From: Streptomyces sp. NBC_00370
Lineage (GTDB): Bacteria > Actinomycetota > Actinomycetes > Streptomycetales > Streptomycetaceae
Length of the DNA: 64,000 bases
Direction: 5' to 3'
NCBI RefSeq assembly: GCF_036084755.1
Contig: NZ_CP107968.1
Location: forward strand, 7,138,001-7,202,000
Part shown: one piece after another, positions 7,494 to 15,782 of the stretch
Layout of the letters: each line of letters begins with the position of its first letter
Numbering within the stretch: position 1 is the first letter of the stretch
Program-made: the position numbers and the translations under genes
The notes under the pieces: generated by a model
Databases searched by the model: none
What the model saw: the letters and a program-made list of their open reading frames with translations, nothing else
Told to the model about the DNA's origin: nothing

Positions 7494-9728
7494 TTACGGA
7501 ATGGCCGGATCCCGTCGCAGGTGCTCGGCCGTGCTGGACCTCGGGTCGTCCAGCAACTGGCGCGGAGTGCCTTCGAACACGATCTCACCACCATTTTTAC
7601 CGCCGTCGGGACCGAGATCGATCACCCAGTCCGAACGTTTCACGACATCCATACTGTGCTCCACACAAATCACCGAGTTGCCCGCGTCCACCAGCCGGTC
7701 GAACAGCGCGACCAGTGTGCGCACATCGGCCAGGTGCAGCCCGGTGGTCGGCTCGTCGAGCACGTACACACTGCCGGTGCGGTGCAGTTGGGTGGCGAGT
7801 TTGACGCGCTGGCGCTCGCCCCCGGAGAGCGAGCTGAGCGGCCTGCCGAGCGCCAGGTAGGTGAGCCCGACGTCGTGCAGGGCGCGCAGCTTGCGCAGCA
7901 GCGCCCGGTCGCCGGTGAACTCCAGGAACTCCACGGCGTGCGCCGCCGTCATGTCCAGTACGTCCACGATGGAGGCGCCGCGCACCCGGTGCTTCAGCAC
8001 GTCGTCGTGGAAGCGCCGCCCCTCGCAGGCCGCGCAGACCGCGGTCACCGGATCCATGAAGGCCAGATCGGTGTGGATGACTCCGCGCCCGGCGCAATTC
8101 CCGCAGGCGCCCGAGGAGTTGAAGCTGAACAGGCCGGGGTCGACACCGTTCTCCTTGGCGAAGAGCGCACGCACGGTGTCCAGCACACCCAGGTAGGAGG
8201 CGGGCGTCGAGCGCGACGACACACCGATGGCGCCCTGGTCGATGACGACCGACTGCGGGTGGGCCGCCGTGAACACCCCGGAGACCAAGGACGACTTGCC
8301 CGATCCGGCCACCCCGGTGACGGTGGTGAGCACCCCGGTGGGAAACCGCACGTCGATGCCTTTGAGATTGTGCAACGCGGCGCCGGTCACCGCGAGATGG
8401 CCGGTGGGGGAGCGGAACGAGTCCTTCATCGGGGTACGTTCACGAAGGCAGCGCCCGGTGAGTGTGTCCGCGGCCGCCAGCCCGGCGGCCGGACCCTCGT
8501 ACACGACATGGCCGCCGTCGGCGCCCGCGCCGGGCCCCATGTCGACGACATGGTCGGCGACGGCGATCACATCGGGGTCGTGCTCCACCACCAGGACCGT
8601 GTTGCCCTTGTCGCGCAGCCGGACCAGCAGGTCGGCCAGCCTGCCGACATCGCGGGGATGCAGTCCCACGCTCGGCTCGTCGAAGACATAGGTGAGCCCG
8701 GTCAGCGAACTCCCCAGATGGCGCACCATCTTGAGCCGCTGGCCCTCGCCGCCCGACAGGCTGGTGGTCTCCCGGTCCAGACTCAGATAGCCGAGCCCGA
8801 TGCCCACCAGCCGCTCAAGCCGCTCGCGGGCGGCCGCGGCGATCGGCGTCGCGACCGGATCGTCGATCCGGCCCAGCACCTCCACCAGGTCGGCGACCTC
8901 CATCCGGGTCAGTTCGGCGATGGAGTAACCGGCCACCCGGGTCGCACGGGCCGCCTCGTTGAGCCTGGCGCCCCCGCACCGCGCACACACGCGCTGCACG
9001 GTGAACCGGGCCGTGGCCTCCCGGCGGCGCTCGGAGAGCCCCGCGGTGTCCCGCCTGATGAAGAGCCGCTCGAAGCGGCGGACCACTCCCTCGACACCGT
9101 CGGCCGGTTCGCCGTAGAGCAGGGTCCCGCGCTCGTCCTCGGTGTACGCACCGAGCGGCTTGTCCGGGTCGAACCGGCCGGACCGCGCGTACAGCTTCCA
9201 CTCCCAGTTGCCCACCGCGAGTCCGGGCAGCAGCAGCGCGCCCCCGTCGAGCGACTTCGACCAGTCGACGGCCCGGCCGATGTCCAGCTCCACCACCTTG
9301 CCGATCCCGTCACAGCCGGGGCACATCCCCGCCGGGTCGTTGAACGAGTACGCACCGGCCGGGCCCGCGCTCGGCGTGCCGCAGCGGGAGAACAGCACCC
9401 GGATCGCCGCGTAGATGTCCGTCATCGTGCCCACCGTGGAGCGGACGTTGCCGCCGAGCGGCTTCTGGTCCACCACGATCGCGACCGCGAGGGCGTCGAT
9501 GGTGTCGACCTGCGGCCGCTCGTGCTTGGGCAGCCGGTTACGGAGGAACGAGCCGAAGGTCTCGCCCAGTTGGCGCTGCGACTCCACGGCGACCGTGTCG
9601 AAGACGAGCGACGACTTGCCGGACCCCGAGACGCCGGTGAAGGCGGTGATCCGGTCCTTCGGGATGGTGAGGGAGACGTCCTGGAGATTGTTCTCGCGGG
9701 CGCCCGCGATCACGATGTTCTGAGCCAT
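7494..9728 (-). CDS. UvrA-like ABC ATPase (short, drug-resistance type UvrA)
   Basis: The protein (744 aa from ATG 9728) has the UvrA layout: two ATPase heads (FTGVSGSGKSSLVFDTV near the N-terminus, VTGVAGSGKSSLVSGVF in the second half), two LSGGE signatures, and zinc-type cysteine pairs (CPGC, CARCGG, CGNC, CAAC). It is about 200 residues shorter than housekeeping UvrA. That fits the actinomycete UvrA-like class, some members of which accompany DNA-intercalator resistance (DrrC-like). An upstream in-frame start at 9785 lacks support, and the ATG at 9728 begins directly before the conserved NIVIAGARENNL block. A role in nucleotide excision or drug tolerance is inferred. Confidence 0.88.
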   Translation of the reverse strand: MAQNIVIAGARENNLQDVSLTIPKDRITAFTGVSGSGKSSLVFDTVAVESQRQLGETFGSFLRNRLPKHERPQVDTIDALAVAIVVDQKPLGGNVRSTVGTMTDIYAAIRVLFSRCGTPSAGPAGAYSFNDPAGMCPGCDGIGKVVELDIGRAVDWSKSLDGGALLLPGLAVGNWEWKLYARSGRFDPDKPLGAYTEDERGTLLYGEPADGVEGVVRRFERLFIRRDTAGLSERRREATARFTVQRVCARCGGARLNEAARATRVAGYSIAELTRMEVADLVEVLGRIDDPVATPIAAAARERLERLVGIGLGYLSLDRETTSLSGGEGQRLKMVRHLGSSLTGLTYVFDEPSVGLHPRDVGRLADLLVRLRDKGNTVLVVEHDPDVIAVADHVVDMGPGAGADGGHVVYEGPAAGLAAADTLTGRCLRERTPMKDSFRSPTGHLAVTGAALHNLKGIDVRFPTGVLTTVTGVAGSGKSSLVSGVFTAAHPQSVVIDQGAIGVSSRSTPASYLGVLDTVRALFAKENGVDPGLFSFNSSGACGNCAGRGVIHTDLAFMDPVTAVCAACEGRRFHDDVLKHRVRGASIVDVLDMTAAHAVEFLEFTGDRALLRKLRALHDVGLTYLALGRPLSSLSGGERQRVKLATQLHRTGSVYVLDEPTTGLHLADVRTLVALFDRLVDAGNSVICVEHSMDVVKRSDWVIDLGPDGGKNGGEIVFEGTPRQLLDDPRSSTAEHLRRDPAIP

Positions 9729-9799
9729 ACGACCGAAGCTAACCGGGAAACCAGACACCTTCTGTCCGGTTTCCCGGCTCGTCACCGCTCCGGCTGTCG

Positions 9800-11422
9800 C
9801 TACTCCAGGGTCTCGGGCGTGGTGTCGCGCAGCTCGCCGTCGAGCAGCAGCCAGCGGGTGACGCCGATGGACTTCAGGAACGGCACGTCATGGCTGGCCA
9901 TGATCAGCGCGCCCGCGTACGAGTCCAGCGCGGCCGTCAGCCGGGCGGCGCTCGCCATGTCCAGGTTGTTGGTCGGCTCGTCCAGCATCAGCAGCTGCGG
10001 CGGCGGCTCGGCGAGCAGCAGCGCGGCGAGCGAGGCACGGAACCGCTCCCCGCCCGACAGCGTGCCGGCCAACTGGTCCGCCCGGGCGCCCTTGAACAGG
10101 AAGTGCGCGAGACGCGCCCTGATCCGGTTGTTGGTCGCCGTGGGGGCGAGCAGCGCCACGTTCTCGGCGATCGTCAGCTCCCCGTCCAGGACGTCGAGAC
10201 GCTGCGGCAGGAAGCGCAGCGGTACGTGCGCGACCACCTCGCCCGAGGCCGGCGCCAGCTCGCCCGCGATGCTCCGCAGCAGCGTGGTCTTGCCGGAACC
10301 GTTGGCCCCGACCAGCGCGATCCGCTCGGGGCCGCGCAGTTCGAGCTCACCGGCCACCCGCGCCCCGTGCCGCAGCTCCAGCTCGCGCAGGGTGAGCACG
10401 GTCCTGCCCGGGGGGACGGCGGTGCGGGGAAGCTCGATACGGATCTCCTCGTCCTCCCTGACGGCGTCCGCCGCCTCGTCCAGCCGCTCCCGTGCGCCGG
10501 CCAGCCGCTCCTCGTGCAGGACGCGGTGCTTGCCCGCCGACTCCTGGGCGGTGCGTTTACGCGCGTTCATCACGGCCCGCGGCTCACGCTTCTGCTCGTA
10601 CATCTTCTGGCCGTACCGCACCCGCTTGGCCAACTTGAGCTGAGCTTCGGCCAGTTCGCGCTTCTGCCGGCGCAGATCCGTCTCGGCGACCCGCACCATC
10701 CGGGCCGCCGCGTCCTGTTCGACGGCCAGCGCTTCCTCGTACGCGGTGAAGTTCCCGCCGTACCAGGAGACTTCACCGTCGCGCAGATCGGCGATCTGGT
10801 CGACGAGTTCGAGCAGGGCACGGTCGTGGCTGACCACGACCAGTACTCCGGTCCAGGACTCGACGGCCGCGTAGAGCCGCCGTCGCGCCCGCAGATCGAG
10901 GTTGTTGGTCGGCTCGTCGAGCAGCAGCACATCGGGCCTGGCCAGCAACAGCGCGGCCAGTCTGAGCAGGACGCACTCACCGCCGGACACCTCGCCGATG
11001 GTGCGGTCGAGTCCGATGTGGAGGAGCCCGAGCTGGTCGAGGGTGGCACGCGCCCGCTCCTCGACGTCCCAGTCGTCACCGACGGCGGTGAAGTGCTCCT
11101 CCCGCGCGTCACCCGCCTCGATGGCGTGCAGCGCGCCGCGGATCCGGGCGATGCCCAGCGCCTCGTCCACCCGCAGGGCGGTGTCGAGGACGACGGTCTG
11201 CGGCAGGTACCCCACCTCGCCGGCGGTGCGGATCCGCCCGCCGGTCGGGGTGAGTTCACCGGCGATCAGTCGCAACAGGGTTGATTTCCCTGACCCGTTG
11301 AGGCCGATGAGCCCGGTCCTGCCGGGGCCGACGGCGAGCTGGAATCCGGCGAGGACTCCGGTCCCGTCGGGCCAGTCGAAGGAGAGGTCGGTACAGGTGA
11401 TGTGCGTAGCGGAAGTAGACAT
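9800..11422 (-). CDS. ABC-F family ribosome-protection ATPase
   Basis: This soluble 540-aa protein has two ATP-binding cassettes and no membrane segment. The first Walker A is GLNGSGKST (residues 40-48) with signature VSGGE; the second is GANGSGKTT with LSGGE. Both have Walker B LLLDEPTNNLD / LMLDEPTNNLD. A charged inter-domain linker follows the first cassette (RRQKRELAEAQLKLAKRV and on). ABC-F proteins of this kind bind the ribosomal E site and displace antibiotics or rescue stalled ribosomes. From memory, the orthologous position in S. coelicolor holds an antibiotic-resistance ABC-F; drug class cannot be read from sequence. The long leader and the WblC/WhiB7-like promoter upstream support antibiotic-induced expression. 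Confidence 0.9.
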   Translation of the reverse strand: MSTSATHITCTDLSFDWPDGTGVLAGFQLAVGPGRTGLIGLNGSGKSTLLRLIAGELTPTGGRIRTAGEVGYLPQTVVLDTALRVDEALGIARIRGALHAIEAGDAREEHFTAVGDDWDVEERARATLDQLGLLHIGLDRTIGEVSGGECVLLRLAALLLARPDVLLLDEPTNNLDLRARRRLYAAVESWTGVLVVVSHDRALLELVDQIADLRDGEVSWYGGNFTAYEEALAVEQDAAARMVRVAETDLRRQKRELAEAQLKLAKRVRYGQKMYEQKREPRAVMNARKRTAQESAGKHRVLHEERLAGARERLDEAADAVREDEEIRIELPRTAVPPGRTVLTLRELELRHGARVAGELELRGPERIALVGANGSGKTTLLRSIAGELAPASGEVVAHVPLRFLPQRLDVLDGELTIAENVALLAPTATNNRIRARLAHFLFKGARADQLAGTLSGGERFRASLAALLLAEPPPQLLMLDEPTNNLDMASAARLTAALDSYAGALIMASHDVPFLKSIGVTRWLLLDGELRDTTPETLE

Positions 11423-11616
11423 GCGGGTCTCCGGCTGCTGAGCGGGGCATCAGGGCAACGGATGGAGACACCGGGCGTTCCCGGTACGGCAGGACGGGCT
11501 CAACTGCCGAGGTCACACACGAAACACGCACAGCGCGGCACGCTGTGCGGACGGTGTCTCAGGACCTCAGTAGTTCAACGTCCTACTCCGATCGGGCGAC
11601 TGCGGGAACGCCACCG
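11423..11616 (-). promoter_or_regulatory. Long 5' leader of the ABC-F gene with tiny ORF and hairpins
   Basis: About 190 nt separate the predicted transcript start from the ABC-F ATG. Within it, read leftward, GGAG (11589-11586) is followed 7 nt later by TTG AAC TAC TGA (11578-11567), a possible three-codon leader. That ORF lies in the loop of an AGGAC/GTCCT stem (11561-11584). Next comes a perfect 8-bp hairpin, GCACAGCG-CGGCA-CGCTGTGC (11528-11548). This arrangement resembles ribosome-mediated attenuation known for ABC-F and erm genes. The TTG start is weak evidence on its own. Confidence 0.45.
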
Positions 11617-11656
11617 ACGGTAGGAGAGGACGGGCGACGACGTCAACGCGTTTTTT
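11617..11656 (-). promoter_or_regulatory. WblC/WhiB7-like promoter of the ABC-F gene
   Basis: On the minus strand a run of six A (11656-11651) is separated by CGCG from TTGACG (11646-11641), then 18 nt, then TACCGT (11622-11617). An A/T-rich block a few bases upstream of a good -35 is the signature described for WhiB7/WblC-activated promoters. ABC-F genes are known members of that regulon. Both promoter hexamers are clear; the activator assignment is inferred. Confidence 0.6.
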
Positions 11657-11660
11657 CACG

Positions 11661-11674
11661 CGTGACGCGTCACG
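11661..11674. promoter_or_regulatory. 14-bp perfect palindrome upstream of the ABC-F promoter
   Basis: CGTGACGCGTCACG is fully self-complementary and lies 5 bp beyond the A tract of the ABC-F promoter, within a GCGTGA/TCACGC-rich stretch. It also sits just after the stop of the leftward SALP gene, so it could be an operator or part of that gene's terminator. Confidence 0.4.
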
Positions 11675-11691
11675 TTGTCACGCGCCGCGTT

Positions 11692-12105
11692 TCACGCGTC
11701 GCGCAGCAGCTCCGCCAGATCGTGGTCCAGGTCCAGATAGAGGTGCTCGTCGCCGACCGGCACGAGTCCCTGCACCCGCGCCAGGAAACGCCGCAGCTCG
11801 TTGGTGCGCAGATGCACCATCGCCGTGCCCTCCGGCGCCCGGAACTCCACGACGGTACGGCCGTAGCCGAACGGCCGTACCCGCACATCGCCCTCACCGG
11901 CCGGCTCGGAGACACCGGTGGTCAGCAGCTCACGGGAGAACTCCCAGGTGACCTCGGTGCCTTCGAGCGTCGCCGGCGGCGGGAACGCCATCCGCACCGC
12001 GAACGGGTCCTGCCGGTCGTACAGCAGCGTCGCGGGGACGGTCTCCGGGCTCGGGGCGGACGCGACCACGCGGGCCTGCACGGCCTGTTCGATGACAGGT
12101 GACAT
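11692..12105 (-). CDS. ssgD: SsgA-like protein (SALP), probably SsgD-type
   Basis: This 137-aa protein belongs to the SALP family of actinomycete morphogenesis proteins (PF04686), which guide septum and cell-wall assembly during growth and sporulation. Family features visible are the FAVRMAFPPP segment, EVTWEFSRELLTTG, and the LxxFLxRxxxLVPxGxE-like C-terminal block (LRRFLARVQGLVPVGDEHLYLDLD). GGAGGGA lies 8 nt before the ATG at 12105; longer upstream in-frame starts lack one. The symbol is proposed because, from memory, the SALP next to this ABC-F/UvrA pair in S. coelicolor is SsgD; sequence alone only supports SALP. Confidence 0.8.
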   Translation of the reverse strand: MSPVIEQAVQARVVASAPSPETVPATLLYDRQDPFAVRMAFPPPATLEGTEVTWEFSRELLTTGVSEPAGEGDVRVRPFGYGRTVVEFRAPEGTAMVHLRTNELRRFLARVQGLVPVGDEHLYLDLDHDLAELLRDA

Positions 12106-12231
12106 GGCCTGTTCCCTCCGACGGATCGGATTTACGGGCCCGGCGGCCCTCCGCTTACCCATGAGGACGCCGGAACGGTCCATTCCGTGCTCAAGAAGGG
12201 TGGTGAGCTGTATCACCGTGCGCGGGTCTGG

Positions 12232-12648
12232 TCAGTCCTCGCCACAGGGTCCCGAGTGGTCGCAGTACGGCTGGAGGTCGCTGGCGGCGCAGCCGCAGAG
12301 CACCGCCCGGGTCTCCGCGCGGGTCCCCTCGGCCGACTCGACGCGCAGATCGCCCCGTACGACCAGCTGTCCCGCGGGGGAGTGGACGACGGTGGTCGGC
12401 CGGTCGGGCGCCTCGCCGGCGCCGTCGGCGGCCCGGTACTGGAGCGCGCCGGACGGACAGCGCCGTACGACCTCGGCCACCTGTTCGGCGGCGGCGCCGT
12501 CGGGCCGCACCCAGGGGCGGGCGGCCGTGTCGAAGACCTCGGGCAGCCCTCGCACGCACTCGGCGGCGTGCAGACAGCGCCGGGTCTCGAAGGAGACCGA
12601 GATCCGCTCACCCGGATACTCCTTGGCCGCCGGACGCCCCTCAGTCAT
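12232..12648 (-). CDS. Fe-S protein: divergent mono-cluster domain plus altered CDGSH motif
   Basis: The 138-aa protein joins two small iron-sulfur modules. Residues about 15-75 match the divergent 4Fe-4S mono-cluster (Fer4_19) pattern: CLHAAEC, PEVFD, and CPSGALQY. The C-terminus resembles a CDGSH/mitoNEET cluster site, C-x-C-x2-S-x3-P-x-C-D, but it continues HSG rather than GSH or GAH. The His is therefore two residues after the last cysteine, not four. Extra cysteines follow (GPCGED end). The function of this domain pair is unknown; electron transfer or redox sensing is likely. It lies 126 nt upstream of the SALP gene on the same strand. Confidence 0.8.
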   Translation of the reverse strand: MTEGRPAAKEYPGERISVSFETRRCLHAAECVRGLPEVFDTAARPWVRPDGAAAEQVAEVVRRCPSGALQYRAADGAGEAPDRPTTVVHSPAGQLVVRGDLRVESAEGTRAETRAVLCGCAASDLQPYCDHSGPCGED

Positions 12649-12704
12649 CGCGAATCCCGTCTCTTCTCGTGTGTCACCTGACCCTCACCCTAAGCTGGCG
12701 CGCC

Positions 12705-13400
12705 ATGACGACCACCGGTACTCCCTCGTTCTCCACGCCCGGCTCCGAGGACGAGGCGCGCGCCGTCCAGGACGAACTGCGCGGCCGGGTCGTCCTCGAC
12801 GAGCCGGGACCGCCGGCCGGTACGGGCCTGGTCACCGGGGTCGACGTGGCGTACGACGACGAGCGCGACGTGGTCGCGGCAGCGGCCGTCGTGCTCGAAG
12901 CGGCGACGCTCACCGTGGTCGCCGAGGCCACCGCCGTCGGCCGGGTCACCTTCCCCTACGTGCCGGGGCTGCTGGCCTTCCGGGAGATCCCGACCGTCCT
13001 CGCCGCGCTCGAAGCGCTGCCGGGCGACCCCGGTCTGATCGTCTGCGACGGCTACGGCCGCGCCCACCCGCGCCGCTTCGGGCTCGCCAGCCACCTCGGT
13101 GTGCTCACCGGGCACCCGGTGATCGGCGTCGCGAAGAACCCGTTCACCTTCCGCTACGAGCAACCGGGCCAGGACCGTGGCGACTTCTCGCCACTGCGCG
13201 CGGACGACGGCGAGGAGGTGGGCCGCGCGCTGCGCACCCAGCGGGGCGTCAAGCCGGTCTTCGTCTCGGTCGGCCACCGCGTGTCGCTGGACACGGCCTG
13301 CGCCCACACGCTGCGGCTGGCCCCGGAGTTCCGCCTGCCGGAGTCCACCCGCAGGGCGGACGCCCTGTGCCGGGCCGCGCTGCGCGAAGCCACGGCCTGA
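12705..13400 (+). CDS. nfi: Endonuclease V (deoxyinosine 3' endonuclease)
   Basis: The 231-aa product has the endonuclease V core: GVDVAYDD near residue 45, containing the catalytic Asp, YVPGLLAFREIP, the DGYGRAHPRRFGLASHLG block, and IGVAKNPF. The enzyme nicks DNA one base 3' of deoxyinosine and other deaminated bases. The start at 12705 follows the family N-terminus; the in-frame start at 12669 gives an implausible extension. The ribosome site is weak. It is divergent from the Fe-S protein gene, with 56 nt between starts. Confidence 0.93.
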   Translation: MTTTGTPSFSTPGSEDEARAVQDELRGRVVLDEPGPPAGTGLVTGVDVAYDDERDVVAAAAVVLEAATLTVVAEATAVGRVTFPYVPGLLAFREIPTVLAALEALPGDPGLIVCDGYGRAHPRRFGLASHLGVLTGHPVIGVAKNPFTFRYEQPGQDRGDFSPLRADDGEEVGRALRTQRGVKPVFVSVGHRVSLDTACAHTLRLAPEFRLPESTRRADALCRAALREATA

Positions 13401-13451
13401 GCCGCGCCGCCGCGCCGAATCTGCGGCACAATCGAAGACCGGTGAGAAACT

Positions 13452-13463
13452 AAGCGCTTGCTT
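13452..13463. promoter_or_regulatory. AAGC-type dyad before the acyl-CoA operon
   Basis: AAGCGCTTGCTT contains the 8-bp palindrome AAGCGCTT and the outer pair AAGC/GCTT. It lies 20 bp upstream of the predicted -35 of the operon starting at 13554. Similar AAGC-x-GCTT boxes are typical of TetR-family regulators of acyl-CoA catabolism. The binding protein is not identifiable here. Confidence 0.35.
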
Positions 13464-13483
13464 GTTCTGTGGGCCGCCGGGGC

Positions 13484-13512
13484 TTGTGCGCGGCGGACCG
13501 CGTTCTTAGCAT
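13484..13512 (+). promoter_or_regulatory. Candidate promoter of the acyl-CoA operon
   Basis: TTGTGC (13484-13489) and TAGCAT (13507-13512) are separated by 17 nt and lie 42 nt upstream of the CoA-transferase start. The next three genes lack comparable spacing for their own promoters, so this probably drives the four-gene unit. Confidence 0.5.
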
Positions 13513-13553
13513 CGTCAGTGTTACATCAGTTGTGTCACAGTCTCGGGAGAACG

Positions 13554-14708
13554 ATGGCAGCGACAGGAAACGGCCCGCTGACCGGCGTGCGCGTGGTCGA
13601 GCTGGCCGGCATCGGGCCCGGCCCGTTCGCCGCCATGCACCTCGGTGACCTCGGCGCCGACGTGGTGCGGGTCGACCGCCCCGGCGGCGCGGGGCTCGGC
13701 ATCGATCCGCCGTACGACCTCACCAACCGCAACAAGCGCTCCGTGCTGATCGACCTCAAGTCGGAGTCGGGCCCCGCCCGGGTGCTGGACCTGGTCGCCC
13801 GCGCCGATGTGCTCATCGAGGGCTACCGCCCCGGCGTCGCCGAACGGCTCGGCATCGGACCCGACGCGTGCCTCGCCCGCAACCCCCGGCTGGTGTACGG
13901 CCGGATGACCGGCTGGGGCCAGGAAGGGCCGCTCGCCGAGCGGGCGGGACACGACCTCACCTATCTCGCGCTCGCCGGACCGCTCTCCATGATCGGCAAG
14001 GCCGACGAGCCGCCCGCCATCCCCGCCAACCTCGTCGGGGACTACGCGGGCGGCGCCCTCTACCTCGTCATCGGCGTACTCGCCGCGCTCCAGCACGCCC
14101 GTACACCCGACGGCACAGGACAGGTCGTGGACGCCGCCATCGTGGACGGCGCCGCCCATCTGACGACCATGATCCACGGCATGATGGCGGCCGGCGGCTG
14201 GCGGGACGAGCGCGGTGCCAACCTCCTCGACGGCGCCAGCCCGTTCTACGGCTCCTACGAGACGGCCGACGGCGGGTACATGGCGGTCGGCGCCCTGGAG
14301 AAGCGGTTCTACGACGAGTTCGTCGAACTGCTCGGCATCAAGGACCAGGTCCCGGCGCGCAACGACTTCGCCCGCTGGGACGAGCTGCGGACCGCCGTCG
14401 CTGACCGGTTCAGGACCAGGACCCGGCAGGAGTGGACCGAGGTCTTCGACGGGTCCGACGCCTGCGTCGCCCCCGTACTGACGCTGCGTGAGGCGCCCGC
14501 GCATCCGCATCTCGCCGCCCGTGGCACCTTCACCCGGCACGCCGGGATCACCCAGCCCGCACCCGCGCCCCGCTTCTCCGCCACCCCCGGATCCGTGCGC
14601 ACAGGGCCCGCGCTGCCCGGAGCCGACACCGCAGAGGTGGCGCGCGACTGGGACGTACCGGGCATCAACGAGGACAAGCCCGCCGACCAGGACAAGGACG
14701 TCCACTGA
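13554..14708 (+). CDS. CaiB/BaiF family CoA-transferase or alpha-methylacyl-CoA racemase
   Basis: This 384-aa class III CoA-transferase-fold protein is closest by eye to alpha-methylacyl-CoA racemases. It has GVRVVELAGIGPGPFAAMHLGDLGADVVRVD at the N-terminus, NRNKRSVLIDLK, and the racemase-type GHDLTYLALAGPLSMIG and NLVGDYAGGALYLVIGVLAAL segments. Racemases invert C2 of branched acyl-CoAs to allow beta-oxidation. GGGAGA is 3 nt from the ATG region. The LLM gene overlaps its stop by 1 nt (TGATG). With a thiolase and a FadB-like protein downstream, a role in branched or unusual acyl-CoA breakdown is likely. Confidence 0.88.
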   Translation: MAATGNGPLTGVRVVELAGIGPGPFAAMHLGDLGADVVRVDRPGGAGLGIDPPYDLTNRNKRSVLIDLKSESGPARVLDLVARADVLIEGYRPGVAERLGIGPDACLARNPRLVYGRMTGWGQEGPLAERAGHDLTYLALAGPLSMIGKADEPPAIPANLVGDYAGGALYLVIGVLAALQHARTPDGTGQVVDAAIVDGAAHLTTMIHGMMAAGGWRDERGANLLDGASPFYGSYETADGGYMAVGALEKRFYDEFVELLGIKDQVPARNDFARWDELRTAVADRFRTRTRQEWTEVFDGSDACVAPVLTLREAPAHPHLAARGTFTRHAGITQPAPAPRFSATPGSVRTGPALPGADTAEVARDWDVPGINEDKPADQDKDVH

Positions 14709-15733
14709 TGGAGATCTCCCTTCCGCTGGAGTACGCGGGCGACCCCCGCACCGCCTGCGACCAGGCCGTGGCCCTGGAGGCGGCGGGACTCGACGCCGTC
14801 TGGGTCGCCGAGGCGTACGGCTTCGACTCACCGACGCTCATGGGCTACCTCGCCGCCCGCACCGAGCGCATGAAGATCGGCGCCGCGATCCTCAACGTCT
14901 ACTCACGCACCCCCGCGCTGATCGCGCAGACCGGCGCGGGACTCGACGCGGTCTCCGGCGGCCGGGCGATGATCGGCCTCGGCGCCTCCGGGCCCCAGGT
15001 CGTCGAGGGCTGGCACGGCAAGCCGTACGACAAGCCCCTCGGCCGCACCCGCGAGACCGTCGACCTCTGCCGGCGCATCTGGCGCCGCGAGACCATCGAC
15101 CACCACGGCATCACGGACATGCCGCTGCCCCCGGAGAAGGGCGGCAAGCTGGGCAAGCCGCTCAAGTTCCTCGGCAGGCCGGTGCGCCGGGAGATCCCGC
15201 TGTACGTCGCCGCGCTCGGCCCCGCCAACGTGGAGATGACCGCGGAGATCGCCGACGGCTGGCTGCCGCACCTCTTCGTCCCGGAGAAGGCGCGGCAGGT
15301 CTGGGGCGGGCCGCTCGCCAGGGGCGCCGCCAAGCGCGACCCGGCGCGCGGACCGCTGCGGACCGTCGCGGGCGGACTGCTCGCCATCGGCGACGACGCG
15401 GCCCGCCACCGGGACCTCGCCCGCCCGCTGATCGCGCTGTACGTCGGCGGGATGGGCGCCCCCGGCAAGAACTTCTACAACGACCTCGCCGTGGCCTACG
15501 GCTACGAGAAGGAGGCGGCGAAGATCCAGGAGCTCTACCTCGGCGGCAACAAGCGCGACGCCGAGGCGGCCGTCCCCGCCGAGTTCTGCGAGCTGATGAC
15601 GCTGTGCGGGCCCGAGGGGTACGTACGCGACCGCGTCGAGGCGTTCCGCGAGGCGGGCGTCACGATGCTCAACGTCGTCCCCACCGGGTCCGATCCGGTC
15701 AAGCTGGTCGAGACCGTCAAGAGCTGGCTCTGA
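14708..15733 (+). CDS. LLM-class, probably F420-dependent, oxidoreductase
   Basis: The 341-aa protein has the luciferase-like TIM-barrel pattern: LDAVWVAEAYGFDSPTLMGYLAARTERMKIGAAILNVYSR near the N-terminus and IGLGASGPQVVEGWHG in the middle. These resemble F420-dependent reductases and dehydrogenases common in actinomycetes. The start codon overlaps the previous stop by one base, so it is translationally coupled to the CoA-transferase. A hydride transfer to or from an acyl-CoA or a related intermediate is a reasonable guess, but no substrate residues are diagnostic. Confidence 0.85.
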   Translation: MEISLPLEYAGDPRTACDQAVALEAAGLDAVWVAEAYGFDSPTLMGYLAARTERMKIGAAILNVYSRTPALIAQTGAGLDAVSGGRAMIGLGASGPQVVEGWHGKPYDKPLGRTRETVDLCRRIWRRETIDHHGITDMPLPPEKGGKLGKPLKFLGRPVRREIPLYVAALGPANVEMTAEIADGWLPHLFVPEKARQVWGGPLARGAAKRDPARGPLRTVAGGLLAIGDDAARHRDLARPLIALYVGGMGAPGKNFYNDLAVAYGYEKEAAKIQELYLGGNKRDAEAAVPAEFCELMTLCGPEGYVRDRVEAFREAGVTMLNVVPTGSDPVKLVETVKSWL

Positions 15734-15782
15734 GCAGCCGCACACCGTGACCCGCACACCGCATCTTCGAAAGGCAGCTGTC

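Noticed and set aside
7485..10643. A 1052-codon rightward open frame
   Set aside because: It runs antisense through the UvrA-like and ABC-F genes, which have clear ATPase motifs; it is a GC-skew shadow of their codon bias.
9800..11422. Annotation as an ABC transporter ATPase
   Set aside because: Two cassettes with a charged linker, no membrane domain and no permease gene nearby fit ABC-F instead.
11256..11531. A 91-codon frame beginning in the ABC-F leader
   Set aside because: It reads into the ABC-F gene out of frame; only the leader part could matter, and no ribosome site precedes its GTG.
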